In this document: positions 15,656 through 24,431 of the stretch, one piece after another
Position numbering within the stretch: the stretch's first letter is position 1
Layout: each line of letters begins with the position of its first letter
Source of the DNA: Betaproteobacteria bacterium
GTDB taxonomy: Bacteria > Pseudomonadota > Gammaproteobacteria > Burkholderiales > Ferrovaceae
NCBI GenBank assembly: GCA_028866015.1
Contig: JAGWIW010000003.1
Location: 1-64,000, forward strand
Length of the DNA stretch: 64,000 bases
Direction of reading: 5' to 3'
The notes under the pieces: generated by a model
What the model saw: only the letters and a program-made list of their open reading frames with translations
Databases searched by the model: none
What the model was told of the DNA's origin: nothing
Program-made: the position numbers and the translations under genes

Positions 15656-18313
15656 ATGTCCGCCTTACCCGATAACGATAAACTGGAAACCCAGGAATGG
15701 CTGGACGCTCTGGAGAGCGTTCTCGAGCTGGAGGGGCCGGAACGCGCCCATTACATTCTGGAACAGCTGATCGACAAAGCCCGTCGTTCCGGAGCATTTC
15801 TTCCCTACAGCGCCAATACGGCGTACATCAATACCATCCCCCCGGCACTTGAAGTTCCCATGCCGGGCGACCCCGAAATGGAGCACCGCATCCGTTCCCT
15901 CATTCGCTGGAACGCGCTTGCCATGGTGGTGCGTGCCAACCGCTCCTCCAGTGAACTGGGGGGTCATATCGCGAGTTTCCAGTCGGCGGCCACCCTCTAC
16001 GACGTGGGCTTCGACCATTTCTTCCATGCCCCCACGGCAGACCACGGTGGCGACCTGATCTACATCCAGGGTCACTCGGCCCCTGGCATTTACGCCCGCG
16101 CTTTCCTTGAGGGACGCATCAGCGAAGAGCAATTGGCGAAGTTTCGCCAGGAAGTAGACGGCGGCGGACTGCCCAGCTACCCGCACCCCTGGCTCATGCC
16201 CAATTTCTGGCAAATGCCCACGGTCTCCATGGGCCTGGGGCCCCTCATGGCCATCTACCAGGCGCGCTTCATGAAATACCTTCAGAACCGCGGCATTGCC
16301 CATGTGGAAAACCGCAAGGTCTGGGCATTCATGGGTGATGGGGAAATGGACGAACCGGAATCCCTGGGCGCCATTTCCCTGGCTTCGCGCGAGCGCCTGG
16401 ACAACCTGATTTTTGTGGTGAACTGCAACCTGCAACGCCTTGACGGTCCGGTACGCGGCAACGGCAAGATCATCCAGGAACTGGAAGCGGATTTCCGAGG
16501 TGCGGGCTGGAACGTGATCAAGGTGATCTGGGGCAGCCAGTGGGACGCCCTCATCGCCAAGGACCGCAGCGGCCTGCTCCTGCAGCGCATGATGGAAGTG
16601 GTGGACGGCGAATACCAGAGCATGAAGGCACGGGACGGGGCCTACGTGCGCAAGCACTTCTTCGGCAAATACCCCGAACTCGCACGGCTTGTGGCCAACA
16701 TGTCAGACGACGAAATCTGGCGCCTCACGCGCGGCGGGCACGATCCGTACAAGGTTTACAACGCCTATCTTTCGGCGGTCCAGCACAAGGGACAGCCTAC
16801 CGTCATCCTGGCCAAGACCATCAAGGGTTACGGCATGGGTGAAGCGGGCGAAGGCCAGAACATCACCCACCAGCAGAAAAAAATGGGCGAAAACGCCCTG
16901 AAGCAGTTCCGCGACCGTTTCCAGCTGCCCATTTCGGACGAAATCATTGCCGAAACCCCGTTCTACCGGCCGCCCGAAGACAGCCCCGAAGTGCAGTACC
17001 TGAAGAGCCGGCGTGAAGCCCTGGGCGGCTACCTGCCTGTGCGCCGTTCAGAAGTACCCGCACTCAAGGTGCCGGAGCTTTCCACTTTCCAGGCGCTGTT
17101 GCAGAGCAGTGAAGAGCGTCAGCTGTCCACCACCATGGCGTTCGTGCGTGTGCTCACCATGCTCACCCGCGACAAGGAACTGGGCAAGCTGGTGGTTCCC
17201 ATCGTGCCCGATGAATCGCGCACTTTTGGCATGGAAGGCATGTTCCGCAGCCTGGGCATCTACTCTTCCGTGGGCCAGCTCTACGAGCCACAGGACCACG
17301 ACCAGCTCATGTACTACCGCGAAGACGTGAATGGCCAGATCCTGCAGGAAGGCATCAATGAAGCCGGTGCCTTTTCCTCATGGATCGCCTCGGCTACCTC
17401 TTACTCCAGCCACGGGGTGACCACCATCCCGTTCTATATTTTCTATTCCATGTTCGGCTTCCAGCGCGTGGGTGACCTGGCCTGGGCTGCCGGTGACATG
17501 CGTGCCCGAGGTTTCCTGCTGGGCGGCACGGCCGGTCGGACCACCCTCAACGGCGAAGGCTTGCAGCACGAAGACGGGCACAGCCAAGTCCATGCCTCTT
17601 TCATTCCGAACTGCGTGTCCTATGACCCCACGTTCGCGTATGAAGTGGCCGTGATCATCCAGGACGGCCTGCGCCGCATGGTCCAGAATCACGAAGACGT
17701 CTTCTACTACATCACCCTGATGAACGAGAACTACAGTCATCCCGCCATGCCTGAAGGCGCGCAGGAAGGCATTCTCAAGGGGTTGTACCTGTTCAGCAAA
17801 GGTGCCAAATCCAAGGGCCCGGTTGTACAGCTCATGGGTTCGGGCACCATTCTGCGCGAAGCCATCGCTGCCGCAGAGCTGCTGGAAAAGGACTGGGGGG
17901 TTTCAAGCAACATCTGGAGCGCTCCCAGCTTCAACGAGTTGGCGCGAGAAGGACAGGCTGTGGCTCGCTGGAACCGACACCATCCAGACCAGAAGCCTCG
18001 CAAATCCCACGTGGAACAGTGCCTGGAGCCAACCTCGGGTCCGGTCATCGCCGCCACGGATTACATCAAGGCCTTCACCGAACAAATCCGTGCCTTCGTC
18101 CCACGCCGTTACGTGACGCTCGGTACAGATGGCTTTGGCCGTTCGGACACCCGTGCCAAACTGCGCCACTTCTTCGAAGTGGATCGCTACTACATCACGC
18201 TTGCAGCGCTCAACGCGCTTGCAGCCGAGGGCACGATTCCGGCATCGAAAGCTGCTGAAGCCATAAAGAAATACGGGCTCGACCCGGAGAAGCCCCTCCC
18301 CAGTTCCGTCTGA
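15656..18313 (+). CDS. aceE: Pyruvate dehydrogenase E1, homodimeric type
   Basis: 885 residues, the usual size for proteobacterial AceE. GDGEMDEPES from residue 227 is the thiamine-diphosphate motif; TIKGYGMG, PFYIFYSMFGFQRVGDL and GLQHEDGHS are further family landmarks. E1 decarboxylates pyruvate and passes the acetyl group to the lipoyl domain of AceF. aceF and lpd, normally directly downstream, are missing here. A permease gene starts three bases after the stop, so E2 and E3 must be encoded elsewhere. Confidence 0.97.
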   Translation: MSALPDNDKLETQEWLDALESVLELEGPERAHYILEQLIDKARRSGAFLPYSANTAYINTIPPALEVPMPGDPEMEHRIRSLIRWNALAMVVRANRSSSELGGHIASFQSAATLYDVGFDHFFHAPTADHGGDLIYIQGHSAPGIYARAFLEGRISEEQLAKFRQEVDGGGLPSYPHPWLMPNFWQMPTVSMGLGPLMAIYQARFMKYLQNRGIAHVENRKVWAFMGDGEMDEPESLGAISLASRERLDNLIFVVNCNLQRLDGPVRGNGKIIQELEADFRGAGWNVIKVIWGSQWDALIAKDRSGLLLQRMMEVVDGEYQSMKARDGAYVRKHFFGKYPELARLVANMSDDEIWRLTRGGHDPYKVYNAYLSAVQHKGQPTVILAKTIKGYGMGEAGEGQNITHQQKKMGENALKQFRDRFQLPISDEIIAETPFYRPPEDSPEVQYLKSRREALGGYLPVRRSEVPALKVPELSTFQALLQSSEERQLSTTMAFVRVLTMLTRDKELGKLVVPIVPDESRTFGMEGMFRSLGIYSSVGQLYEPQDHDQLMYYREDVNGQILQEGINEAGAFSSWIASATSYSSHGVTTIPFYIFYSMFGFQRVGDLAWAAGDMRARGFLLGGTAGRTTLNGEGLQHEDGHSQVHASFIPNCVSYDPTFAYEVAVIIQDGLRRMVQNHEDVFYYITLMNENYSHPAMPEGAQEGILKGLYLFSKGAKSKGPVVQLMGSGTILREAIAAAELLEKDWGVSSNIWSAPSFNELAREGQAVARWNRHHPDQKPRKSHVEQCLEPTSGPVIAATDYIKAFTEQIRAFVPRRYVTLGTDGFGRSDTRAKLRHFFEVDRYYITLAALNALAAEGTIPASKAAEAIKKYGLDPEKPLPSSV

Positions 18314-18316
18314 TCC

Positions 18317-20290
18317 ATGGCCAAATCCATTGCGGGGAAAATCTCGGAGGTGCTGCTGGGGCCTCCGAGAGACCCGATGGCGCCCGAAACGCGCCAGCAT
18401 ATCGCGCTGATCGCGTTTTTTGCCTGGGTGGGGCTGGGTGCCGACGGGCTCTCTTCTTCCGCCTACGGTCCTGAGGAGGCATTCAAGGCGCTGGGGGTTC
18501 ATACCCACCTGAGTCTTTACCTGGCGCTCGCCACCGCACTCACCGTTTTCCTGATTTCCACCGCCTACAACCAGGTCATTGAGCTCTTCCCCATGGGCGG
18601 TGGCGGTTACAAGGTGGCCACCCAGCTCATTGGTCCCCATGCCGGCCTGGTGAGCGGCGCAGCACTCATCGTGGACTACGTGCTCACCATTGCCATCTCC
18701 GTAGCGAGCGGCGTGGATGCCGTGTTCAGCCTGGGTCCCGCATCCTGGCAGTCGCACAAGCTGTTCACGGAACTCTTTCTCACCTTGCTGCTCATGTTTC
18801 TCAACCTGCGCGGCATCAAGGAAAGCATCAAGATCCTGACCCCGATTTTCATGGGGTTCGTGGTCACCCATGTGTTCATCATCATCTATGGCATCGCCTC
18901 ACGCGGCTCCGAACTGCCCACCATCATTCGCGAAACCCTCAACGAAACCCACAACCTGGCCGGACAGATGGGCTGGGTATTTGTGGCTTCCCTGTTCCTG
19001 CGCGCCTACTCCCTGGGTGGAGGGACCTACACCGGTATCGAAGCGGTTTCCAACAACATCAATGCCCTGAAGGAACCGCGCGTGCATACCGGGAAAATCA
19101 CCATGTTCTACATGGCCCTATCCCTGGCCTTCACAGCCGCAGGCATCATCCTGCTCTATCTGCTTTGGGGGGCCACCCCCTCCCCCAAGGGCGAAACGCT
19201 GAACGCCGTCGCCTTCCGTTCGGTCATTGGTTCGCTGGGACTCGGGGATGGCCCGTCCTACCTCCTGCTCACCATCACCCTTCTGCTGGAAGGGGCGCTC
19301 TTGTATGTGGCAGCCAACACGGGATTGCTGGGGGGCCCGGCAGTCCTTGCCAATATGGCCAACGATGGCTGGGCACCCACGCAATTCAGCTCGCTGTCCA
19401 GCCGGCTTGTCACCAAATACGGCATTTTGATGATGGGGTTTGCCGCCATCCTGATCCTTCTCTGGAGTGGCGGCCTGGTGGACCTGCTGGCCGTGCTCTA
19501 CAGCATCAACGTGTTCCTTACCTTCACGCTTTCGCTCCTTGGGCTGTGCATTTACTGGTGGAAACATCGCTCCGAGCACCCCCGCTGGCTTACCCGGCTG
19601 GCTCTGTCCCTGGTTGGTCTTGTGGTGGCCGGCAGCATTCTCGTCATCACCCTGGTGGAGAAATTTTTCGAAGGCGGCTGGATGACCACGCTCATCACGA
19701 GTTCAGTCATCTGCGTCTGCCTGCTGATCCGCTGGCACTACCGCGAAACTGAAGCACAGATGGCGAAGGCCGACGCACTGCTGGCCACGCTCCCTGCAGA
19801 ACCTGTGGAAATCCCGCCCAAGCTTGACCCGGACGCCCCCACCGCGGTGTTCATGATCAGCCGTTCGCGCGGCGCCGGCATGCACACCATCCTGTGGGTA
19901 CAGCGCCTTTTCCCCGGCATTTTCAAGAATTTCATATTTTTGAGCGTGGGTGCCGTGGACACCCAAAGCTACGGGGGCGAGGGTTCGCTGGAAGGCCTGC
20001 AGCGCGAAGTGCACAATGCCTGCAATTACTACGTGAACTTTTCGCACCGCAATGGCATTGCCGCCAAAGCCTACGAGGCATTTGGCACAGACCGCGTGGA
20101 CGAACTGAGCAAGCTTGCATTCAAGGTGCGGGAAGAGTTTCCCCAGTGCGTGTTTTTTGCCAGCAAACTCATATTCGTGCACGACAACTGGCTCACCCGC
20201 ATCCTGCACAACCAGACCGCGCTCACCATGCAGCGAATCCTGCACCTTCAGGGCATGTTCATGGTGATACTGCCCATGAAAGTGGACTAA
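18317..20290 (+). CDS. APC-superfamily permease with large cytosolic C-terminal domain
   Basis: 657 residues. About 12 hydrophobic segments lie between residues 30 and 460, with GADGLSSSAYGPEEAF in the first and FPMGGGGYKVATQLIGP in the second, the broken-helix signature of APC transporters. Residues about 470-657 form a soluble domain with HTILWVQRLFPG and VFFASKLIF. Architecture and the second-helix motif recall the KimA/YdaO type of potassium-proton symporter as well as amino acid permeases, so the substrate is open. It starts three bases after aceE and is probably co-transcribed. Its TAA overlaps the stop of convergent virB10 by three bases within CTAA. Confidence 0.8.
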   Translation: MAKSIAGKISEVLLGPPRDPMAPETRQHIALIAFFAWVGLGADGLSSSAYGPEEAFKALGVHTHLSLYLALATALTVFLISTAYNQVIELFPMGGGGYKVATQLIGPHAGLVSGAALIVDYVLTIAISVASGVDAVFSLGPASWQSHKLFTELFLTLLLMFLNLRGIKESIKILTPIFMGFVVTHVFIIIYGIASRGSELPTIIRETLNETHNLAGQMGWVFVASLFLRAYSLGGGTYTGIEAVSNNINALKEPRVHTGKITMFYMALSLAFTAAGIILLYLLWGATPSPKGETLNAVAFRSVIGSLGLGDGPSYLLLTITLLLEGALLYVAANTGLLGGPAVLANMANDGWAPTQFSSLSSRLVTKYGILMMGFAAILILLWSGGLVDLLAVLYSINVFLTFTLSLLGLCIYWWKHRSEHPRWLTRLALSLVGLVVAGSILVITLVEKFFEGGWMTTLITSSVICVCLLIRWHYRETEAQMAKADALLATLPAEPVEIPPKLDPDAPTAVFMISRSRGAGMHTILWVQRLFPGIFKNFIFLSVGAVDTQSYGGEGSLEGLQREVHNACNYYVNFSHRNGIAAKAYEAFGTDRVDELSKLAFKVREEFPQCVFFASKLIFVHDNWLTRILHNQTALTMQRILHLQGMFMVILPMKVD

Positions 20291-21519
20291 CGCCCGAGGG
20301 TGGAGAAATCCATGTCGCGGTTGACCATGATTACGAATGGGTAACCACGCTTGATGACGATCACCGGCCCGAGTGCCGCGTTTGCGGCAAACCCCACGCG
20401 GGCCGTGTCCACCAGTATCTGACCTGCAGCATCGGCTGCCAGGCTATTGCCCATTCCGCCCAGGACGGTCACGCTCCCTTCCGGCTGGGCGATGATGCGC
20501 GCCAACCCGGCCGTCATGAACTGCCCCCCCAGGCGTGTCCAGAAACGACTGTCCACCTCATCCTTCATGCCAGACTGTCCGCTGCGGTCGGCCGCCTGCA
20601 TGTCATCCAGGCTGAAGCTTTCACCACCGGGCAGGATCAGGCGATGAAAAACCGCCATGATGCGCTCCTGGCCTGACATCACTCGCGAACTGTATTCGCC
20701 GATGACTCGACTGCCTTTGGGAATGGCCAGGAAACTGCCGTGGATGGAGTCGTATACATCCTCCGTGACCTGGGCCGTCAGCATGCCCGGCAAGTCGCTG
20801 TTGACCTGGGTAAGCAGCACGGCCGGAATGAGTGAGCCTTCAAGCACTTCCCTGGCGCTGGCGGGCTTTACGGGCATGAGGGGGGTCTGGGCACGCCCAG
20901 GCCTGGAACGGGCAGCCTCTCCTGAGCCAGACTCAGCTCCCCGCCCTGGCACGGGATCCCGCAATGCGAGCCCAGCCGGTATGGGAGAAATGCCAGCCGG
21001 CAGGCGAAAACCCGTCAAAGCAGGTATGGCAGGCATAGCTGGGGAGGCAGGGATCGCAGCTGCAGACGCCGGTGTTGCAATCGGCAATGTGGCATCGGCA
21101 GCACGATTGATGGCCAACATGCGACTGCCCGCCACCAGCGCCTGCTGTTTTTCCGCTTCGAAACGGCGCACCTGCTCGGACTGGGCAGGCCCGGACGGCG
21201 GCTTGATGGAGGACAAGGCCGGTGGATCCGGATGCCTGAAGGGCTCCGGATCGGGCTGTTGCTCCCGCTGCAGTTCCTGCCTCAAAGCGCCCGGCGGCGG
21301 TTCCTGGCCCAGCACCAGGGGATTGTCTTCTCCCTGTGCGGGCAGTTCATGCGGGGCCTCAGCACGGGCCAGCAACGTACCCTGAAGGGCAAAACCCGCC
21401 ACCACCCCAAGCCCAAGCCCACCGGCCACCAACCAATGCAGATTGCGCCGAACCCGCCCCGGAGAACGCACAGGGTAGGCCTGGTCCGATTCTTCCCAAT
21501 CCTTGGGCGCTGGTCTCAT
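20287..21519 (-). CDS. virB10: Type IV secretion protein VirB10/TrbI
   Basis: 410 residues. A short cytoplasmic tail precedes one membrane helix (about 27-50). A Pro/Glu/Gln-rich periplasmic linker (about 55-230) follows, then the conserved VirB10 domain: SLIPAVLLTQVNSDLPG, VTEDVYDS, IPKGSRVIGEYSS and KRGYPFVIMVNRDM at the end. VirB10 spans both membranes and with VirB7 and VirB9 forms the secretion core channel. It overlaps virB9 by ATGA. No VirB4, VirB6, VirB7, VirB11 or VirD4 gene is adjacent, so a full transporter cannot be built from this locus alone. Confidence 0.9.
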   Translation of the reverse strand: MRPAPKDWEESDQAYPVRSPGRVRRNLHWLVAGGLGLGVVAGFALQGTLLARAEAPHELPAQGEDNPLVLGQEPPPGALRQELQREQQPDPEPFRHPDPPALSSIKPPSGPAQSEQVRRFEAEKQQALVAGSRMLAINRAADATLPIATPASAAAIPASPAMPAIPALTGFRLPAGISPIPAGLALRDPVPGRGAESGSGEAARSRPGRAQTPLMPVKPASAREVLEGSLIPAVLLTQVNSDLPGMLTAQVTEDVYDSIHGSFLAIPKGSRVIGEYSSRVMSGQERIMAVFHRLILPGGESFSLDDMQAADRSGQSGMKDEVDSRFWTRLGGQFMTAGLARIIAQPEGSVTVLGGMGNSLAADAAGQILVDTARVGFAANAALGPVIVIKRGYPFVIMVNRDMDFSTLGR

Positions 21520-22268
21520 GGCGCTTCCTCCGACCAGACCCCATGGCGAGTGGCCGGAGCCCGCATCTCGTTAATTACCCGCACTTCGGTGTTGCCCAGC
21601 TTGAGCAGCATTTCCGGCATGAGCCGCTGCACCACAAAGTACTCGCCCTTCACCACATAATTGACGAGCACCGCACTCCCTTCCTCCACCATGAACAGGG
21701 CAGGAAGGGCCTGGGGTGAACGCACCTGGATCCAGGTGAAGCGCCCATCATCAAACACCCGTACCGGCCTGAAATCGGCGTCACCTTCGATGCGATAGCG
21801 GCTATTGAGGGTTGCGGGATCAAGCCTTTCCGGTGCAGGCAGCTCGGCCGCAGTGGCGGGCAAGGCATCGTCCCAATAGGCCTTCTGCATCCATGGGCCT
21901 TCCGCAGACGTGCTTTTAAGCAGGAGCTGATAGACGCGGCGCGTTGTTACGAGCGTTCCCGCCGTGAACAGACCAGACTTGAGCGGCTTGATGAAGAGAT
22001 GGCCCGGCAGCTCCTCAACCATCCATTGAACGGTATCCCCCAGGGCAAGGCCTGTGATCTTCTCGTCGGAACCCAACTGCACATCCGTGGGAACACCGGG
22101 CAGGGTGATCAGGGTGTAAGCCTGGTTCGGGTCATAGCGGAATTGAGCGACGTGCTGACCCGGTATCGTAACCAAAAGCCCGCCCTCAGCTGACGCCTGG
22201 GGCAGCGGCACCATCAGTTCCAGAAGCAGCGCCCCCACCAGGAGCTCGTTCCAGTCGGGCAAGGTCAT
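21516..22268 (-). CDS. virB9: Type IV secretion protein VirB9/TrbG
   Basis: 250 residues. A probable signal peptide ends near QASA (about residue 27). The N-terminal VirB9 part contains DPNQAYTLITLPGVPTDVQL and EKITGLALGDTVQW. The C-terminal part has YRIEGDADFRPVRVFDDGRFTWIQV and ends with NTEVRVINEM. These match the TrbG/VirB9 family outer-membrane-side core subunit. It overlaps virB8 upstream and virB10 downstream by four bases each (ATGA), indicating translational coupling of the trio. Confidence 0.9.
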   Translation of the reverse strand: MTLPDWNELLVGALLLELMVPLPQASAEGGLLVTIPGQHVAQFRYDPNQAYTLITLPGVPTDVQLGSDEKITGLALGDTVQWMVEELPGHLFIKPLKSGLFTAGTLVTTRRVYQLLLKSTSAEGPWMQKAYWDDALPATAAELPAPERLDPATLNSRYRIEGDADFRPVRVFDDGRFTWIQVRSPQALPALFMVEEGSAVLVNYVVKGEYFVVQRLMPEMLLKLGNTEVRVINEMRAPATRHGVWSEEAP

Positions 22269-22990
22269 TTTTCAAGGTCCGCGTTCACGAGAAAATGGGT
22301 GACATACAGCCCAACCGGATTGCTCAGGAGCTCTTCCTCGGATTTTGGGGGTACCGTGGCAAAGTGGATGGTGAGGATGAATTTTTCCCGGCCTGCCATG
22401 GGGTTTCCCGCATTGCGACGTTCGGTGGACACACGCACCAGTGCCACCTGGTCCTGAATCAGGGACACGCTCGAAATGGACACCGTGCGAGTGAGCGTGG
22501 GGTCGCGCTTGAGCTCAGCCATGGGGGCCGTGCGCTGCACCCAATCCGTGAACTCCACGGTGGCCTTGCCGCGCGTGACGCGATAGGCTTCGGACAAATA
22601 GCGTTCTGTGAGGTGGGGGTCGATGGTAAGCAACTGACGCGCCCACTGGGCGATGAAATACCGTTTTTCGGGGGAGCCCGGCTGGTATTGCTGCGCCGTG
22701 CGAAAAGCTGGTTGCACCGCACCTTCGTCTGTTTTTTCCAGGACGAAAGGCACCACGGTCTTGAGCGGCACCATGAGCGCCAGCGCAATACAGGCCGCAC
22801 ACAGGGCGAAGAGCAGTCCCAGACAGATGAGGAAATAGCGGTTGCGCTCGACCACCGGCGCCCCCTGGGCTTCGAACCATACCCGCTCCGGTTTGGGTGC
22901 AGCCACGGCCGGCGTTCCTGGCGGCGGCTGCAGGCCCTGGCGCCCCCCTACCCGAGACGCCTCATTTCGCAAACGGAAATTCCAGCCCAT
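22265..22990 (-). CDS. virB8: Type IV secretion protein VirB8
   Basis: 241 residues from ATG 22990, chosen over an upstream start at 23044 because GGAGGG lies at ideal spacing before it. One membrane helix (about 52-74, LICLGLLFALCAACIALALM) follows a cytoplasmic tail. The periplasmic NTF2-like VirB8 domain has EKRYFIAQWARQLL, YRVTRGKATVEF and FILTIHFATVPP. VirB8 is an inner-membrane assembly factor of type IV systems. It is the first gene of the virB8-virB9-virB10 run and is divergent from sodB. Confidence 0.88.
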   Translation of the reverse strand: MGWNFRLRNEASRVGGRQGLQPPPGTPAVAAPKPERVWFEAQGAPVVERNRYFLICLGLLFALCAACIALALMVPLKTVVPFVLEKTDEGAVQPAFRTAQQYQPGSPEKRYFIAQWARQLLTIDPHLTERYLSEAYRVTRGKATVEFTDWVQRTAPMAELKRDPTLTRTVSISSVSLIQDQVALVRVSTERRNAGNPMAGREKFILTIHFATVPPKSEEELLSNPVGLYVTHFLVNADLEK

Positions 22991-23225
22991 GTCCACCCTC
23001 CGGTCCGGTAAGCGCCTATTGGAACATGGCCCGGAAGCGCCCACCGACTGAGAAAGGCAATGCTGGAAAGCTCCTCCGTTTTTTTCGCAGGGCTGCTTTC
23101 GAATGATTATTTGTTTATTTAAATCAATTAATTATTGAATTTTTAGAAACAATCCAATATGCCGCAACGATGCTTTTGTGGTATCTTTCAATGCTGTCGA
23201 ATCGCAGTCTTTCACGGAGGAAACA
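22991..23225. promoter_or_regulatory. Divergent region between virB8 and sodB, strongly A+T-rich
   Basis: Bases about 23096-23165 are almost pure A/T with T-runs and ATTAATTATT-like segments, standing out sharply from the G+C-rich surroundings. The stretch should contain the sodB promoter and possibly that of virB8. I could not fix -35/-10 boxes with confidence. A Fur- or H-NS-like binding region is a plausible but unproven reading. No gene is evident. Confidence 0.45.
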
Positions 23226-23813
23226 ATGGAACATCAACTGCCCCCGCTCCCCTATGCCATGGACGCACTGGCGCCTCACATGAGCAAGGAAACTTTCGAA
23301 TACCACTACTCCAAGCACCACAATGCCTACGTGGTGAACCTGAACAATCTGATCAAAGGCACTGCCTTCGAATCCTCCAGCCTGGAAGACATCGTGAAGA
23401 CCGCTCCTGCCGGCGGCGTTTACAACAATGCAGCCCAGGTCTGGAACCATACGTTCTTCTGGAACTGCATGAAGCCAGCCGGCGGCGGTGCTCCAACCGG
23501 TGGTCTGGCTGAAGCCATCAACAGGAAATGGGGCTCCTTCGACGAATTCAAGAAGGCATTCCAGGCTTCTGCGGTCGGCAACTTCGGATCCGGCTGGACC
23601 TGGCTGGTCAAAAAACCCGACAGCTCCGTGGACATCGTCAACATGGGCCCCGCTGGCACACCGCTGACCACCGGCGACCGACCCCTGCTGTGCATCGACG
23701 TGTGGGAACATGCCTATTACATCGACTATCGCAACCTGCGCCCGAAATTCGTGGAAACTTTCCTTGCACATCTGGTGAACTGGGAGTTTGCCGCGCACAA
23801 TTTCGCAGCCTGA
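23226..23813 (+). CDS. sodB: Superoxide dismutase (Fe type)
   Basis: 195 residues from ATG 23226, with GGAGG seven bases upstream; an earlier in-frame start at 23178 has no such site. Metal ligands appear in [19 protein letters not shown] and [11 protein letters not shown]. The N-A-A-Q-V-W-N-H context and GSGWTWLV favour the iron form over manganese. The cytosolic enzyme dismutates superoxide to hydrogen peroxide and oxygen. It has its own A+T-rich upstream region. The following membrane-protein gene begins 30 bases downstream. Confidence 0.96.
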   Translation: MEHQLPPLPYAMDALAPHMSKETFEYHYSKHHNAYVVNLNNLIKGTAFESSSLEDIVKTAPAGGVYNNAAQVWNHTFFWNCMKPAGGGAPTGGLAEAINRKWGSFDEFKKAFQASAVGNFGSGWTWLVKKPDSSVDIVNMGPAGTPLTTGDRPLLCIDVWEHAYYIDYRNLRPKFVETFLAHLVNWEFAAHNFAA

Positions 23814-23843
23814 GCCCGCCCTGGCAGACCACGGATCCGTGAC

Positions 23844-24431
23844 ATGAACACTGTGTTCCAGTCTCTGGGACGTACCCTGCTGGCGGGCTTCCTGCTGCTG
23901 GTGCTGATCGTCCTTCTGGCCGGGGGACCGGCCGCGGACTTACAGTCCCACGCGTGGTGGACGTTCGCCTTCCGGTGGCTGCATGTCACGGTGGCCGTAC
24001 TGTGGGTGGGCCTGCTTTGGTACTTCAACTTCGTGCAGATGCCGTCCATGCAGAAAATTCCGGACGAGCAGAAACCAGCCATCACCCGGGTCATTGCCCC
24101 CGCAGCACTTTTCTGGTTCCGCTGGGCCGCTCTGGCCACTGTGATCCTGGGCCTGGGGCTCGCATCCATGAACCGCTACATCATGCCAGCCCTGGCCCTG
24201 CATGCTCCATTCACGGCCATCGGCATTGGCATGTGGCTGGGACTGGTGATGGCTTTCAACGTGTGGGTCATCATCTGGCCCATGCAGAAAAAAGCGCTGG
24301 GCCTGGTACCTGCGGAAATCGCCGAGAAAGCACGGGCTGCCCGCACGGCAATGCTTACTTCCCGCTTCAATACAATGCTGTCGATCCCGATGCTGTACTG
24401 CATGGTGGCTCAGCAGCACGGTGGACTGTAA
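23844..24431 (+). CDS. PuuD-like membrane protein (urate oxidase N-terminal domain family)
   Basis: 195 residues with about five hydrophobic segments (13-29, 40-60, 88-108, 118-140, and one near the C-terminus). Conserved pieces are WLHVTVAVLWVGLLWYFNFVQ and GLVMAFNVWVIIWPMQKK, which belong to the Urate_ox_N membrane family. The C-terminal cytochrome c domain of true urate hydroxylase PuuD is absent, so urate oxidation is not implied. Histidines in the helices suggest a haem or metal role. The last 65 bases overlap the 3' end of the AddA-like helicase gene on the other strand. Confidence 0.78.
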   Translation: MNTVFQSLGRTLLAGFLLLVLIVLLAGGPAADLQSHAWWTFAFRWLHVTVAVLWVGLLWYFNFVQMPSMQKIPDEQKPAITRVIAPAALFWFRWAALATVILGLGLASMNRYIMPALALHAPFTAIGIGMWLGLVMAFNVWVIIWPMQKKALGLVPAEIAEKARAARTAMLTSRFNTMLSIPMLYCMVAQQHGGL

